Source: Roseateles_B sp041912595 (GTDB lineage: Bacteria > Pseudomonadota > Gammaproteobacteria > Burkholderiales > Burkholderiaceae_C). Taken from it: 64,000 bases of DNA. Positions 38,782-46,996 of the stretch are shown here, piece by piece. The stretch spans positions 1 through 64,000 of the forward strand of contig JAYRMR010000013.1 of the NCBI GenBank assembly GCA_041912595.1, given 5' to 3'. The translations under genes and the position numbers were made by a program. Under the pieces are notes generated by a model. The model ran no database searches, was not told where the DNA came from, and saw only the letters and a list, made by a program, of their open reading frames with translations. Position 1 is the stretch's first letter. Each line of letters opens with the position of its first letter.

Positions 38782-40610
38782 CCGCCCGTGGTGCCGGTGG
38801 TCCGCAGCACGCGCAGCACCACCGTCACGGCCGACGAGCCGGTGTTCGTGATCTGCAGCACCTGCGTCGCCCCCAGCACGCCGTTGGAAAGCACAAGCTG
38901 CACGCCACTGGTGGTGTACGCCCCGAGGCCGAAGCCGGAGCTCGCACCCGCGGTGAGCGTGGCCTTCATGGTCTTGCCGGCGGGGATGCTGTAGCGGTAG
39001 TAGTCGTTGTCCGTGTTGCTGGCCATCGAACCACTGATGGCGGCGCTGGTGACGCTGATGAGCTGGGCCGTGGCCACGCTGTCATTGGGCTCGGCTTCCT
39101 TGATGGCCGTCGGCGTGGGGGTCGGCGTCGGGGTGGGCGTGGGTGTCGGGGTAGGCGTCGGGGTAGGCGTCGGGGTGGGGGTGGGGGTGGGGGTGGGGGT
39201 GGGCGTGGGCGTCGGCGTGCCGGCCGCGGCCAGAGCGGCGTTCACGGCGGCATTGGCATCCACGAGACCGGCGCCGCAGCCCGTGCAGGAGGCGGGGAAG
39301 GCGCGGGCGCTGCTCTTGAGCAGCGTGCTCACCTGGTCCGGCGTGAGGTTCTTGTTGGCCTGCAGCATCAGGGCCACGACGCCGCTGACCACCGGCGTGG
39401 CCATGGAGGTGCCCATCATGCCGGCGTAGGTGTCGGCGCCCGGCGTGGTGGTGCCGGTGTTCCAGGTGGACAGGATGGCGCCGTTGCTGTCGCCGCCCGG
39501 AGCGGCCAGCGTGACCTTGACGCCGAAGTTCGAATAGGAGGCGCGCGCGCCGGTCTTGCCCGTCGCGGCGACGGTGATGACGCCGCTGCAGCTGGCCGGG
39601 GAGAAGCCCGAGGCCTCCTGCGCGCTGTTCCCGGCGGCCACGACGACGACCGCGCCCTTGGCCCGGGCCGCGTTGATCGCGTTCTGCGTGGTGATGTCGC
39701 AGGCGCCCGCACCGCCCAGCGAGAGGTTGATGACCTTGGCCGGGTTGGCATTCGCGGGCACGCCCGTCACCGTGCCGCCCGCGGCCCAGACCATGGCGTC
39801 GGCGATGTCGGAGGTGTAGCCGCCGCACTTGCCCAGCGCGCGCACCGGCAGCAGGCGGGCCTTGAAGGCGACGCCGCTCACGCCGATGCCGTTGTTGGCG
39901 GCGGCGCCGATGATGCCGCTCACGTGCGTGCCGTGCCACGAGCTGTTCGCGGCCTTGGAACCCGTGCCGCAGGCGCCCGCGGCCACGAAGTCGCCGGGGT
40001 CGCTGGCGTCGGCGTCGCGCCCGCCGCCGTCGCCGGCCGTGCTCGTGTTCAGGATGAAGTCATAGCCCGGCAGCAGCTTGGCCGAAAAGTCGGCATGCGG
40101 GCGCACGCCGGTGTCGATCACGGCCACGGTGACGCCATCGCCGGTGGCCTTGTTCCAGGCGTCGGGGGCGCGGATGCCGCCCACGGTGTCGAAGAGGCTC
40201 CATTGCTGGCTGTACATCGGGTCGGTGGGCGTCAGCTGCGGCTGCAGCAGGCGGTCGGGCTCCACGTACTCGATGTTGGCGTCGCCCGCGCGGAAGCTGG
40301 CGGCCAGGGCGTCGATGTCTCCCTTGGCCAGGCGCCGGCTGATCTTGAAGACCTGCGCGCCGCTGGCCATCTGGCGCAGCGGGCTCAGCTGCACGCCATG
40401 CCGGTTGCCGGCCACCTGGGCGGCCAGGCGGGCGTTCTCGGTCGGGAAGGCGCCCTTGCCGGACTTGTATTTGACGATCAGCCGGTCCGTCTGGCTGGCC
40501 TGCACGATCAGGCCCTCGGGGCCGACGGCGGCGCCCTGGTAGGCGGCGTGGGCCGTGGGGATCGCGGCCAGCAGGGCCAGGGCCAGGGCGGAAGGAAGGG
40601 GCGTCTTCAT
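38757..40610 (-). CDS. Secreted S8 (subtilisin-like) serine protease with PT linker and PPC domain
   Basis: This 617-residue preproprotein has a signal peptide (ALALALLAAIPTAHA) and an inhibitor-type propeptide (about 25-120). The peptidase S8 domain covers about 130-460, with catalytic Asp166 (VAVIDTGVRP), His226 (SSWHGTHVSG) and Ser402 (GTSMATPVVSG). A Pro-Thr repeat linker of about 18 dipeptides precedes a C-terminal PPC domain (EAEPNDSVATAQ onward), which is often removed during maturation. It is an extracellular protein-degrading enzyme. A c-di-GMP-I riboswitch and a hairpin covering the ribosome site lie in its leader (40619-40760), so translation should respond to c-di-GMP. Confidence 0.93.
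   Translation of the reverse strand: MKTPLPSALALALLAAIPTAHAAYQGAAVGPEGLIVQASQTDRLIVKYKSGKGAFPTENARLAAQVAGNRHGVQLSPLRQMASGAQVFKISRRLAKGDIDALAASFRAGDANIEYVEPDRLLQPQLTPTDPMYSQQWSLFDTVGGIRAPDAWNKATGDGVTVAVIDTGVRPHADFSAKLLPGYDFILNTSTAGDGGGRDADASDPGDFVAAGACGTGSKAANSSWHGTHVSGIIGAAANNGIGVSGVAFKARLLPVRALGKCGGYTSDIADAMVWAAGGTVTGVPANANPAKVINLSLGGAGACDITTQNAINAARAKGAVVVVAAGNSAQEASGFSPASCSGVITVAATGKTGARASYSNFGVKVTLAAPGGDSNGAILSTWNTGTTTPGADTYAGMMGTSMATPVVSGVVALMLQANKNLTPDQVSTLLKSSARAFPASCTGCGAGLVDANAAVNAALAAAGTPTPTPTPTPTPTPTPTPTPTPTPTPTPTPTPTPTPTAIKEAEPNDSVATAQLISVTSAAISGSMASNTDNDYYRYSIPAGKTMKATLTAGASSGFGLGAYTTSGVQLVLSNGVLGATQVLQITNTGSSAVTVVLRVLRTTGTTGGYSLGLGV
39109..39220 (-). repeat. Hexanucleotide-type repeat coding the Pro-Thr linker
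   Basis: About 110 bp of imperfect 6-bp units (GTGGGG, GTCGGG, GTAGGC on the plus strand) encode a run of Pro-Thr dipeptides between catalytic and PPC domains of the protease. Proline and threonine codons vary in the third base, so the dipeptide pattern is kept by selection while the DNA is not perfectly repetitive. The tract could change length by slippage in multiples of two residues without a frameshift. Confidence 0.85.
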
Positions 40611-40618
40611 GCGTGTTT

Positions 40619-40642
40619 GCCTCGTGCTGCGTTCATCGAGGC
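40619..40642 (-). promoter_or_regulatory. Hairpin sequestering the protease ribosome-binding site
   Basis: On the transcript, GCCTCG (40642-40637) pairs with CGAGGC (40624-40619) across a 12-base loop. The 3' arm contains the Shine-Dalgarno (ACGAGG), 9 bases before the ATG at 40610. The hairpin follows the c-di-GMP aptamer directly, so it is the likely translational expression platform. A further short stem (GTGC-TCCCG-GCAC) lies between the two. Confidence 0.6.
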
Positions 40643-40665
40643 CAGTCGCGTGCCGGGAGCACGGC

Positions 40666-40760
40666 GGCTGGCGGCCCCGCTACCCTGGCCGGCGTCACGG
40701 GGGCGCTGGCGGTAGGCCGGAGGCTTTGCGTCCCGCGCTTTCGCGCGGTTTGCCGATCAC
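40666..40760 (-). ncRNA. Cyclic di-GMP-I (GEMM) riboswitch aptamer
   Basis: Read on the minus strand, the GEMM core is present in order: GGCAAACC (40754-40747), then a P2 helix GCGC closed by a GAAA tetraloop (40746-40735), then GGGACGCAAAGCC (40734-40722). CTCCGGCCTACC follows and, after a second helix, GGGTAGCGGGG (40685-40675). These match the c-di-GMP-I consensus, including the GNRA loop and its receptor region. The aptamer ends about 55 nt before the start codon of the secreted S8 protease. c-di-GMP binding should refold the leader and alter access to the ribosome site. The rest of the 322-bp gap (40761-40932) has no gene. Confidence 0.9.
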
Positions 40761-40890
40761 GGGAAATCCCGTAGATAGAACGGTAGGGGATCGCGCGGCG
40801 CTTGACCAGCCGCGCGCGGCAGCCGGCGGCCGTCCGTGCGACTTTGTACGCATCCGGTCGCCCCGCCGCCGCCGCGGCGGCCGTCAGCGA

Positions 40891-40904
40891 TTGACGCGCA
40901 TCAA
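40891..40904. promoter_or_regulatory. FNR/ANR-like box
   Basis: TTGACGCGCATCAA matches the FNR consensus TTGAT-N4-ATCAA with a single mismatch. It lies about 130 bp upstream of the riboswitch start and 29 bp after the M14 peptidase stop. It may add oxygen control to the protease promoter, but the distance is larger than for typical FNR-activated promoters. Confidence 0.35.
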
Positions 40905-40932
40905 GCCGGCGCCGCGACGCGCCCCGGACGGG

Positions 40933-42723
40933 TCATGGCAAGGCCCGCTCCAGGCGCAGCACGGGGTAGAGCCGGTAGCGCTCGTCCCACGAGCTGTGGC
41001 GGCGGGCGAAGAAGGCGAGCCGGGCGCGCGGGTCGGCGGCGAAGGCGGCGTCCTCGGCCAGGCGGCGCTGGAACTCCGCCGCCAGCGCGGGATCCGCCGC
41101 CAACTGCTGGCGGGCGACGTCCTCCGCCACGTAGTCCTCCATGTACTCCTTCAGCTCGAAGGCATTGTTGAAGGCGCCCCAGGCGAGCAGCGAGTCCGAC
41201 GCCTGCGGCTCGAGCAGGGCCATCACGAGCCGGGCGCCCGGTTGCGCGATGGGCACGAAGAGGCTGCCCGCCGGCACCTCGCGCGGCTCGTCGCGCCACG
41301 CGCCCTTCACGTCGAGGCGCTGATGCCCCTCGACCGACTGCGCCCCGAAGCGCGCCTGCTCGGCCCGGAAGGTCTGCACCGGCAGCGCGGCCTGGGCCCG
41401 GGCCAGCCGCTCGAAACGCAGGCCATGGCGGCGCAGCACCTCGCTCACCTGCGCGGCGTGGGCGGCGGGCACGAGATAGCCGGCGCCCGGCGCGCGGACG
41501 CTCAGGACCGGCTGGATGTCGTCCCGCAGCGGCACTCGCCAGATCTCGGGGCGGGTCTCGTCGTAGCGCGTCATCAGCGCCCCGGAGATCTCGGACGGCG
41601 TGCGCGTGTAGGCATAGCCCCGGAAGTCGATCAGGCGGCTGCGCGCGCTTGCCTCGAAAGCCAGGGGCTGCTCGGTGCCGGCCAGCCCGGCCGCGCGGCG
41701 GTCCGCCGCCAGTGCCTCGGTGCGCCACTGCGCGCCGTGCCGGGCGATCTGCGTCAGCACCGCCACGATGGTGTTGCGGGTGATGCGCACGCGGGTGGGG
41801 TAGTCCTTCCACGAGTGCGTCTCGACCAGCATGCCGAAGCGGTTGCGCAGCCAGAAGTAGCCCGTGGAGAAGCGCGGCGGCGGCACGCCGTCGGCAAAGC
41901 CCGAGGATGGATCGTCCATCTTCTCGAAGGACATGTAGAAAGGCTGCGGCAGCGAGCCCTGCGCGGCCAGCGCCTGGATCACGCCATCGCGCAGCGCCTG
42001 GCCGCTGCGGCGCTGGGCCTCGTCACCGGCATGCACCGGCTCGACCTGGATGGAGACGTCGTGCTCGAACTGCGCGCCGTCGGTGACGTGCAGATCGATC
42101 GTCGCGAGCGGGTCCCAGGCCTGGACGAGGCGCAGCATGGCCTGCATCTCCGGCGCATCGGCCTTGGCGTAGTCGCGGTTGAGGTTGTAGTTCTGCGCCG
42201 TGGTCCGCCAGCCCATGGCCTCCGGGCCCCGCTGGTTGGGGCGGTTCCAGGCACCGAAGCGCTCGTGGCCGTCCTCGTTGAAGACCGGCACGAACACGAG
42301 CACCTGCCGCTTCAGCACGCCGGGCGTGGCCTCGCCGTCGAGCACCTGGCGAAGCGCGAGGAAGCCGGCATCCTTGCCGTCGATCTCGCCGGCGTGAATG
42401 CCGCCCTGGATCAGCGTCACGGGCAGGCCGCGGCGGCGAGCCTCGGCCGGCGTCAGGGCCCCGCTCTGGCTCGCCACGATCGCCCACTGCGGCCGCCCTT
42501 CCGGCGTGGTGCCGAAGCGCGTGCAGCGCACGGCCCGGGGGTAGCGCTGCTGGAAGTCGCGGCACAGACGGCCGACCTCCTCGAGGCGGCCGGTGCGCTG
42601 GAAGCCGCTGCGCTCGGCCTCGGTGCGCAGCACAGGTGCGGCCTGGACAGAAGACAGGCCGGCCAGCGCCAGCAGACAGGACGTCAGCAAGGACGGCAAG
42701 GAGGCGGAATGGGGCAGTGACAT
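40933..42723 (-). CDS. M14 family zinc carboxypeptidase, secreted
   Basis: The start is placed at ATG 42723 (MSLPHSASLPSLLTSCLLAL), giving a signal peptide; a TTG 24 bases earlier is in frame. The zinc-site HxxE is in GGIHAGEIDGKD, the third ligand His in ATIDLHVTDGAQF and the catalytic Glu in FGMLVETHSWKD. Family enzymes remove C-terminal residues or cut peptidoglycan peptides. The 596-residue length is longer than digestive types and includes a C-terminal region of about 250 residues without a recognised domain. It lies upstream of the S8 protease on the same strand, so both may serve extracellular protein use. Confidence 0.87.
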   Translation of the reverse strand: MSLPHSASLPSLLTSCLLALAGLSSVQAAPVLRTEAERSGFQRTGRLEEVGRLCRDFQQRYPRAVRCTRFGTTPEGRPQWAIVASQSGALTPAEARRRGLPVTLIQGGIHAGEIDGKDAGFLALRQVLDGEATPGVLKRQVLVFVPVFNEDGHERFGAWNRPNQRGPEAMGWRTTAQNYNLNRDYAKADAPEMQAMLRLVQAWDPLATIDLHVTDGAQFEHDVSIQVEPVHAGDEAQRRSGQALRDGVIQALAAQGSLPQPFYMSFEKMDDPSSGFADGVPPPRFSTGYFWLRNRFGMLVETHSWKDYPTRVRITRNTIVAVLTQIARHGAQWRTEALAADRRAAGLAGTEQPLAFEASARSRLIDFRGYAYTRTPSEISGALMTRYDETRPEIWRVPLRDDIQPVLSVRAPGAGYLVPAAHAAQVSEVLRRHGLRFERLARAQAALPVQTFRAEQARFGAQSVEGHQRLDVKGAWRDEPREVPAGSLFVPIAQPGARLVMALLEPQASDSLLAWGAFNNAFELKEYMEDYVAEDVARQQLAADPALAAEFQRRLAEDAAFAADPRARLAFFARRHSSWDERYRLYPVLRLERALP

Positions 42724-42872
42724 GGCAGGCGAGGGCTTCAGAGGCAAGACCTGGCACTGTAGCCAGCCCCTGCCCCCGACGCTGCTGCGGATGCCCCGGG
42801 GTGCCTTCCGTCACCCTCCCCCGCCGGCCCGCATACTGCGCCGACCCCATTTCCGCCCGATCGGAGGACTCC

Positions 42873-43709
42873 ATGCGCCTGACCCGCCGCGGCTTTGCCG
42901 CTCTCGCCAGCCTGCCCCTGATGACCGCCGCCTGGGGTGCCCAGGCCGCCGAGGCCCCGGCCGACACGGCCCTGCAGGCCGCCATCGCCGGCAGCCACCG
43001 CACCCCCGCCTTCGCGGCCCGCGACGCCGCGCGCCACCCCTACGAGACGCTGCGCTTCTTCGGCATCCAGCCCGGCATGACCGTCGTGGAGCTGAGCCCC
43101 GGCGGCGGCTGGTACACCGAGATCCTGGCGCCCTATCTGCACGACCGCGGCCAGCTGATCCTGGGCGCGGACGATCCGCAGTCCACCAACGCCTATCGCC
43201 AGCGCAGCGGCCAGCGCCTCAAGGACAAGCTCGCGGCCGCCCCCGCGGTCTACGGCAAGGTCCGCATGAACGTCTTCGAGGTGCCCGCCCGCCTGCAGTA
43301 CGCCGAGCCCGGCTCGGCCGACCTCGTGCTGACCTTCCGCAATGTGCACAACTGGATCGACGCCGGCGGTGACGCCGCCGTGCAGGCCGTCTTCCGCAGC
43401 GCCTTCGAGGCCCTGAAGAAGGGCGGCAGCTTCGGCGTGGTGGAGCACCGCCGCCCGGCCGCGCAGGCGCAGGACGAGAAGGCCAGCAGCGGCTACGTGC
43501 ACGAGGCCTACGTGATCCGCCTGGCCGAGGCCGTGGGCTTCAAGCTGGCGGGCCGCAGCGAGGTCAACGCCAATCCCAAGGACACGGCGGACCACGAGAA
43601 CGGCGTCTGGGCGCTGCCGCCCACCTTCACCAACAAGGACAAGGACCGCGAGCGCTATGCCGCCATCGGCGAGAGCGACCGCATGACGCTGCGCTTCGTG
43701 AAGCCCTGA
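42873..43709 (+). CDS. Exported SAM-dependent methyltransferase-like protein (Tat signal)
   Basis: The ATG at 42873 follows GGAGGA. The N-terminus MRLTRRGFAALASLPLMTAA is a twin-arginine signal ending near AQA. The mature part has a class I methyltransferase fold: motif I is TVVELSPGGGWYTEILAPYL, with DLVLTFRNVHNWID and FGVVEHRR later. An exported SAM-fold protein is odd because SAM is cytosolic, so it may bind another ligand; similar proteins with signal peptides are common in proteobacteria. No partner genes are evident; divergent from the M14 peptidase. Confidence 0.82.
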   Translation: MRLTRRGFAALASLPLMTAAWGAQAAEAPADTALQAAIAGSHRTPAFAARDAARHPYETLRFFGIQPGMTVVELSPGGGWYTEILAPYLHDRGQLILGADDPQSTNAYRQRSGQRLKDKLAAAPAVYGKVRMNVFEVPARLQYAEPGSADLVLTFRNVHNWIDAGGDAAVQAVFRSAFEALKKGGSFGVVEHRRPAAQAQDEKASSGYVHEAYVIRLAEAVGFKLAGRSEVNANPKDTADHENGVWALPPTFTNKDKDRERYAAIGESDRMTLRFVKP

Positions 43710-43744
43710 GCGACATCGGGCGCTGCCGGGCGCGGCCGGCGGCG

Positions 43745-44095
43745 TCAGCCCCCGGCGCGCTTGGCCGGATGCCCCTGGGCGATGAGCCAGGCCGTCACGC
43801 GTTCGGCGTGGTCGCCCTGGATCTCGATGACGCCGCCCTTGGCCGTGCCGCCGCTCCCGCAGGCGCTGCGCAACTGCTTGCCCAGGGCCTGCAGGGCCGT
43901 GTCGTCCAGGGGCAGCCCCTTGACGAGCGTGACGGTCTTGCCGCCGCGGCCCTTGCTCTCGCGCCACACGCGGGCGATGCCGTCCCCCGCGGGCCGCGCG
44001 GCCGGCTGGCCGCAGCGGCAGGCCGCCAGCGCGGCGCGGCACTGCGGGCAGGTCCGACCGACGTCGGTCGAATAGACGAGGCGGCTGTGGCTCAT
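43745..44095 (-). CDS. yciH: SUI1/eIF1-like translation factor YciH
   Basis: This 116-residue cytosolic protein has an N-terminal zinc-knuckle-like Cys set (RTCPQCRAALAACRCGQ) and a SUI1 domain (about 45-110; GRGGKTVTLVKGLPLDDTAL, GTAKGGVIEIQGDHAERVTA). Bacterial YciH resembles eukaryotic eIF1 and can influence start-site fidelity in vitro. Length matches the family. It is followed on the same strand, upstream, by the DUF2242 gene ending 17 bp before it. Confidence 0.9.
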   Translation of the reverse strand: MSHSRLVYSTDVGRTCPQCRAALAACRCGQPAARPAGDGIARVWRESKGRGGKTVTLVKGLPLDDTALQALGKQLRSACGSGGTAKGGVIEIQGDHAERVTAWLIAQGHPAKRAGG

Positions 44096-44111
44096 CGGGC
44101 GGCGGCCGGCC

Positions 44112-44711
44112 TCAGCGCTGCTTCATCACGGCCGCGGTGCTCGCGCCCGTGCCCTCGCCGGTCTGCTCGCTGAGCATGCGGTGCATGAGGGCGAAGAAGC
44201 GGTCGTAGAACTCCCCGGCCGGGATGGTCTCGGAGGCCACCTTGACCATGGAGTCCTGCGAGGCCGACATCGGCACCGAGATCGAGCCGATCGCGCTCAC
44301 GCCGATGCTGGTGGAATTGGCGCTCTTCTTGATGGCGTAGCGGTCCTGCTGGGCCGAGACGAAGGCCGTGGCCAGCTGGGCGTTCTTGCCGTCGGGCACG
44401 CAGACGATGTTGAAGTTGATCTCCACGTGCACCTCGCCCTCCGGCTGGAAGCGCTTGGTGCCGCTCACGGCGCCCACCTTGCCCGGGTTGATCAGGTAGC
44501 CCTGGCTCAGCAGCGCGCGGCGCGCGGCCTCGCAGGTGTCCTCGAGCGAGGCATCGAACAGGCGCGAGTAGGTCTCCTCGGCCTGGAACTTCTCGTTCTG
44601 GTAGACGGACACCTTGGGCGGCTCGCGGCCCGGCACGGCGATCGCACAGCCCGCCAGCAGGCAGACCCCGGCCAGGCTGGCCCAGGTGGTGGCTGTCCTC
44701 GTTCTGTTCAT
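44112..44711 (-). CDS. DUF2242 family lipoprotein
   Basis: This 199-residue protein has a lipobox (VCLLAGC) after a short signal (MNRTRTATTWASLAG). The mature domain carries the DUF2242 pattern: EETYSRLFDASLEDTCEAAR, EVHVEINFNIVC, and VKVASETIPAGEFYDRFFAL. It should be anchored in the outer membrane. The family is mostly betaproteobacterial and has no known function. It precedes yciH on the same strand. Confidence 0.85.
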   Translation of the reverse strand: MNRTRTATTWASLAGVCLLAGCAIAVPGREPPKVSVYQNEKFQAEETYSRLFDASLEDTCEAARRALLSQGYLINPGKVGAVSGTKRFQPEGEVHVEINFNIVCVPDGKNAQLATAFVSAQQDRYAIKKSANSTSIGVSAIGSISVPMSASQDSMVKVASETIPAGEFYDRFFALMHRMLSEQTGEGTGASTAAVMKQR

Positions 44712-44889
44712 CGATCCCTCGCAATGCCGTGTCGTGTCCCGTGGCCGGCCCTCGCGTGAGGCGGCGCTGTCCCCGCATTATCCAGATCCCGCCTGGCTTG
44801 CCCAGGAAGACACCCCACCCGGCGTCGGGCCGGCACACGGCCACGCCCTGGCGGGAGCGGCATCGCGCGTGCGCTGATCGCCCATCGTG

Positions 44890-44906
44890 GCAAAGCACCG
44901 CTTTGC
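44890..44906. promoter_or_regulatory. Perfect 7-bp inverted repeat in a divergent gap
   Basis: GCAAAGC-ACC-GCTTTGC is a perfect hairpin, extendable by GTG/CAC with one bulge, about 70 bp upstream of the ABC binding-protein gene and 180 bp upstream of the DUF2242 gene. It could be an operator or part of a leader. The rest of the 267-bp divergent gap shows no gene. Confidence 0.3.
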
Positions 44907-44978
44907 GCACGCGGCCGGCGTCACGGCGTGCGGCACATCAGGCCGCCGAGCGCGCGGCCGGCGCACAATGCGCAGGTC

Positions 44979-46109
44979 ATGCCCGATGCCTTCGTCCCCT
45001 CACGACGCCACCTGGTCGGTCTGCTCACCGTGCTCGGCCTGGGCGTTACGCGCGCCCGCGCGCACGCCGCGACGCCCGGGGCCGAGAACGAATGGCGCAT
45101 CGGCAGCTCCGCCGCCCTGAGCGGCCCCGCGGCCCAGCTGGGGCTGCGCTACCACGCCGGCATCCGCGCGCAGTTCGCCCTCGTCAACCAGCAGGGCGGC
45201 ATCCAGGGGCGCAAGGTGGTGCTCGACCTGCGCGACGACGGCTACGAGCCCGAGCGGGCCGAGATCAACACGCGCCAGCTGGTCGAGGACGAGCGCGTGC
45301 TGCTGCTCTTCGGCTACGTGGGCACGCCCACCAGCCGCGCCGCCCTGCCCTACCTCAAGCGCCACGGCATCAGCTTCATGGGCGCGTACACCGGGGCCGG
45401 CATGCTCTACGAACCCTCGCTGGGGCGCATCTTCAGCATCCGTGCGAGCTACCAGGACGAGTCGCTGGCGCTGGCCGATGCCATGAAGCGCGACGGCGTG
45501 AAGCGCTTCAACGTCCTGCTGCAGGCCGATCTCTTCGGCCGCGCCGGGCTGGAGGCGATGCGCGACGCGGCGCAGGGCCGGCAGCTGACCCTGCAGGCCT
45601 CCGCCACCGTGCGCCGCAATTCCACCGACGTGGACGAGGCGCTGGACGCCCTGGTCACCCGTGCGCCGGCCGACGCCATCTTCATGATCAGCACCTACGA
45701 GACCTGCGCGGCCTTCATCCGCCAGGCGCGCAAGCGGGGCTACACCGGCCGCTTCTACCTGCTGTCCTTCGCCGGCCTGGAGCCGCTGCAGCAGGCGCTG
45801 CAGGGCGACATGCGCCAGGTCCGCATCGCGCAGGTGGTGCCGGACCCGCGCGACGCCATCCTCCCCGTCACCGCCGCCTACCAGAAGGCCATGCTGGCCC
45901 AGGGCGACCGGCAGTTCGATTCGATCAGCTTCGAGGGGTATATTGCGGCGCGCGTGCTCTGCGAAGGCCTGCTCCGCGCGCAGCGGTCCTTGGGCCGCGA
46001 TGGGGTGCAGCAGGCGCTGGAGCGCGTGGGCGAGCTGGATCTCGGCGGCTTCCGCGTGCGTTACGCCGAGAGCTCGCACCGCGGCAGCTCGCTGGTCCTG
46101 ATCCGCTGA
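44979..46109 (+). CDS. ABC transporter substrate-binding protein, branched-chain amino-acid type
   Basis: The start at 44979 (MPDAFVPSRRHLVGLLTVLG) gives a signal peptide with paired Arg, possibly Tat-dependent. The 376-residue protein matches the Peripla_BP_6 (LivJ-like) family: RIGSSAALSGPAAQLGLRYH, GIQGRKVVLDLRDDGYEPER and AIFMISTYETCAAFIRQARK. No permease or ATPase genes are nearby, so it is an orphan and may work with a distant transporter or with a sensor. The ligand cannot be read from the sequence. Confidence 0.87.
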   Translation: MPDAFVPSRRHLVGLLTVLGLGVTRARAHAATPGAENEWRIGSSAALSGPAAQLGLRYHAGIRAQFALVNQQGGIQGRKVVLDLRDDGYEPERAEINTRQLVEDERVLLLFGYVGTPTSRAALPYLKRHGISFMGAYTGAGMLYEPSLGRIFSIRASYQDESLALADAMKRDGVKRFNVLLQADLFGRAGLEAMRDAAQGRQLTLQASATVRRNSTDVDEALDALVTRAPADAIFMISTYETCAAFIRQARKRGYTGRFYLLSFAGLEPLQQALQGDMRQVRIAQVVPDPRDAILPVTAAYQKAMLAQGDRQFDSISFEGYIAARVLCEGLLRAQRSLGRDGVQQALERVGELDLGGFRVRYAESSHRGSSLVLIR

Positions 46110-46152
46110 GACCAGCCGGCCCGCCCGCCGGACTCAACGCCTGGAACTGCCG

Positions 46153-46980
46153 ATGACCGCCTTCCCGCTCCTGACTGATCGCCCCGGGCGCCGCCTGGCC
46201 TGCCTCTGCGCAGGCCTGACGCTGACCGCCGCCGCCCTCGCGGGCCCCGAGCCCTGGGTCGGCACGGCCTATCTGCGCCAGGAGATCCGCCACACCTTCG
46301 AGGGCCAGACCTACGGCCTGGGCCGCCAGACCCTGGAAGGGCTCGTCGCCCAGTGCAATCTGGCGCGCAAGGAGGCCGGCCTGCCGGAGGTGCGCCCGCC
46401 GGAAGCGCTCATGGCCGGGCTCGATGTCGAGACGGTCGAGCGCTACTTCGACAACGGCCGCGCCCTGACCCGCCGCCAGGCTTACGGCCTCGTGCTGACC
46501 GACATGCGCCGCTGGATGGACGAGCGCTCCGCCCGGCCCGCGGTCCTCCCCGCCGTGCCGCCGGACTGCAGCGTCACCCGCAAGGTGGACAGCATCAGCA
46601 CCCTGCTCTGGAAGGACGGCATTCGCTACGAGCTGCGGGCCGACCGCAAGGACAGCGGCAGCCGCCGCCACGCCTCCCTCACCCCACGGCCGATGGGCCC
46701 GGCGCCGGACGGCAGCAGCCCCGACAGCGTCCATGGCCAGCCCTGCCTGCGCGTGCGGGTCAGCAGCCCGGTCGGCCAGGGCGACAGCTGCCTCTGGACC
46801 GGCTACCCGCTGCAGGACTACCTGAACTTCCCCTGGGCGCTCGCCTCGCACCGCGTCATCGGCATGGGCCCGCAGCCCATGGTCGAGGACGTCAAGACGC
46901 TGGAGATGACGGTCGGCCGGGCCAGCCCGCGCGGCCTGTTCGAGCTGCCCGCCGACGTCGACATCAAGATCCTGCCCTGA
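46153..46980 (+). CDS. Hypothetical exported protein
   Basis: This 275-residue protein has a signal peptide (LACLCAGLTLTAAALAGPEP). Its N-terminal helical part (about 35-125; AYLRQEIRHTFEGQTYGLGR) is followed by a beta-rich C-terminal part with three Cys (PPDCSVTRK, HGQPCLRVRV, GDSCLWTG). No family recognised. It lies 43 bp after the orphan binding protein on the same strand, so co-transcription is possible. It is probably periplasmic. Confidence 0.72.
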   Translation: MTAFPLLTDRPGRRLACLCAGLTLTAAALAGPEPWVGTAYLRQEIRHTFEGQTYGLGRQTLEGLVAQCNLARKEAGLPEVRPPEALMAGLDVETVERYFDNGRALTRRQAYGLVLTDMRRWMDERSARPAVLPAVPPDCSVTRKVDSISTLLWKDGIRYELRADRKDSGSRRHASLTPRPMGPAPDGSSPDSVHGQPCLRVRVSSPVGQGDSCLWTGYPLQDYLNFPWALASHRVIGMGPQPMVEDVKTLEMTVGRASPRGLFELPADVDIKILP

Positions 46981-46996
46981 GCGCCGCGCGCCGGGC

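Noticed and set aside
39109..39220. CRISPR-like array
   Set aside because: Six-bp units without spacers, coding for a Pro-Thr linker; no cas genes.
39007..39429. A plus-strand frame with a Val-Gly repeat
   Set aside because: It is the complement of the Pro-Thr linker of the protease on the minus strand.
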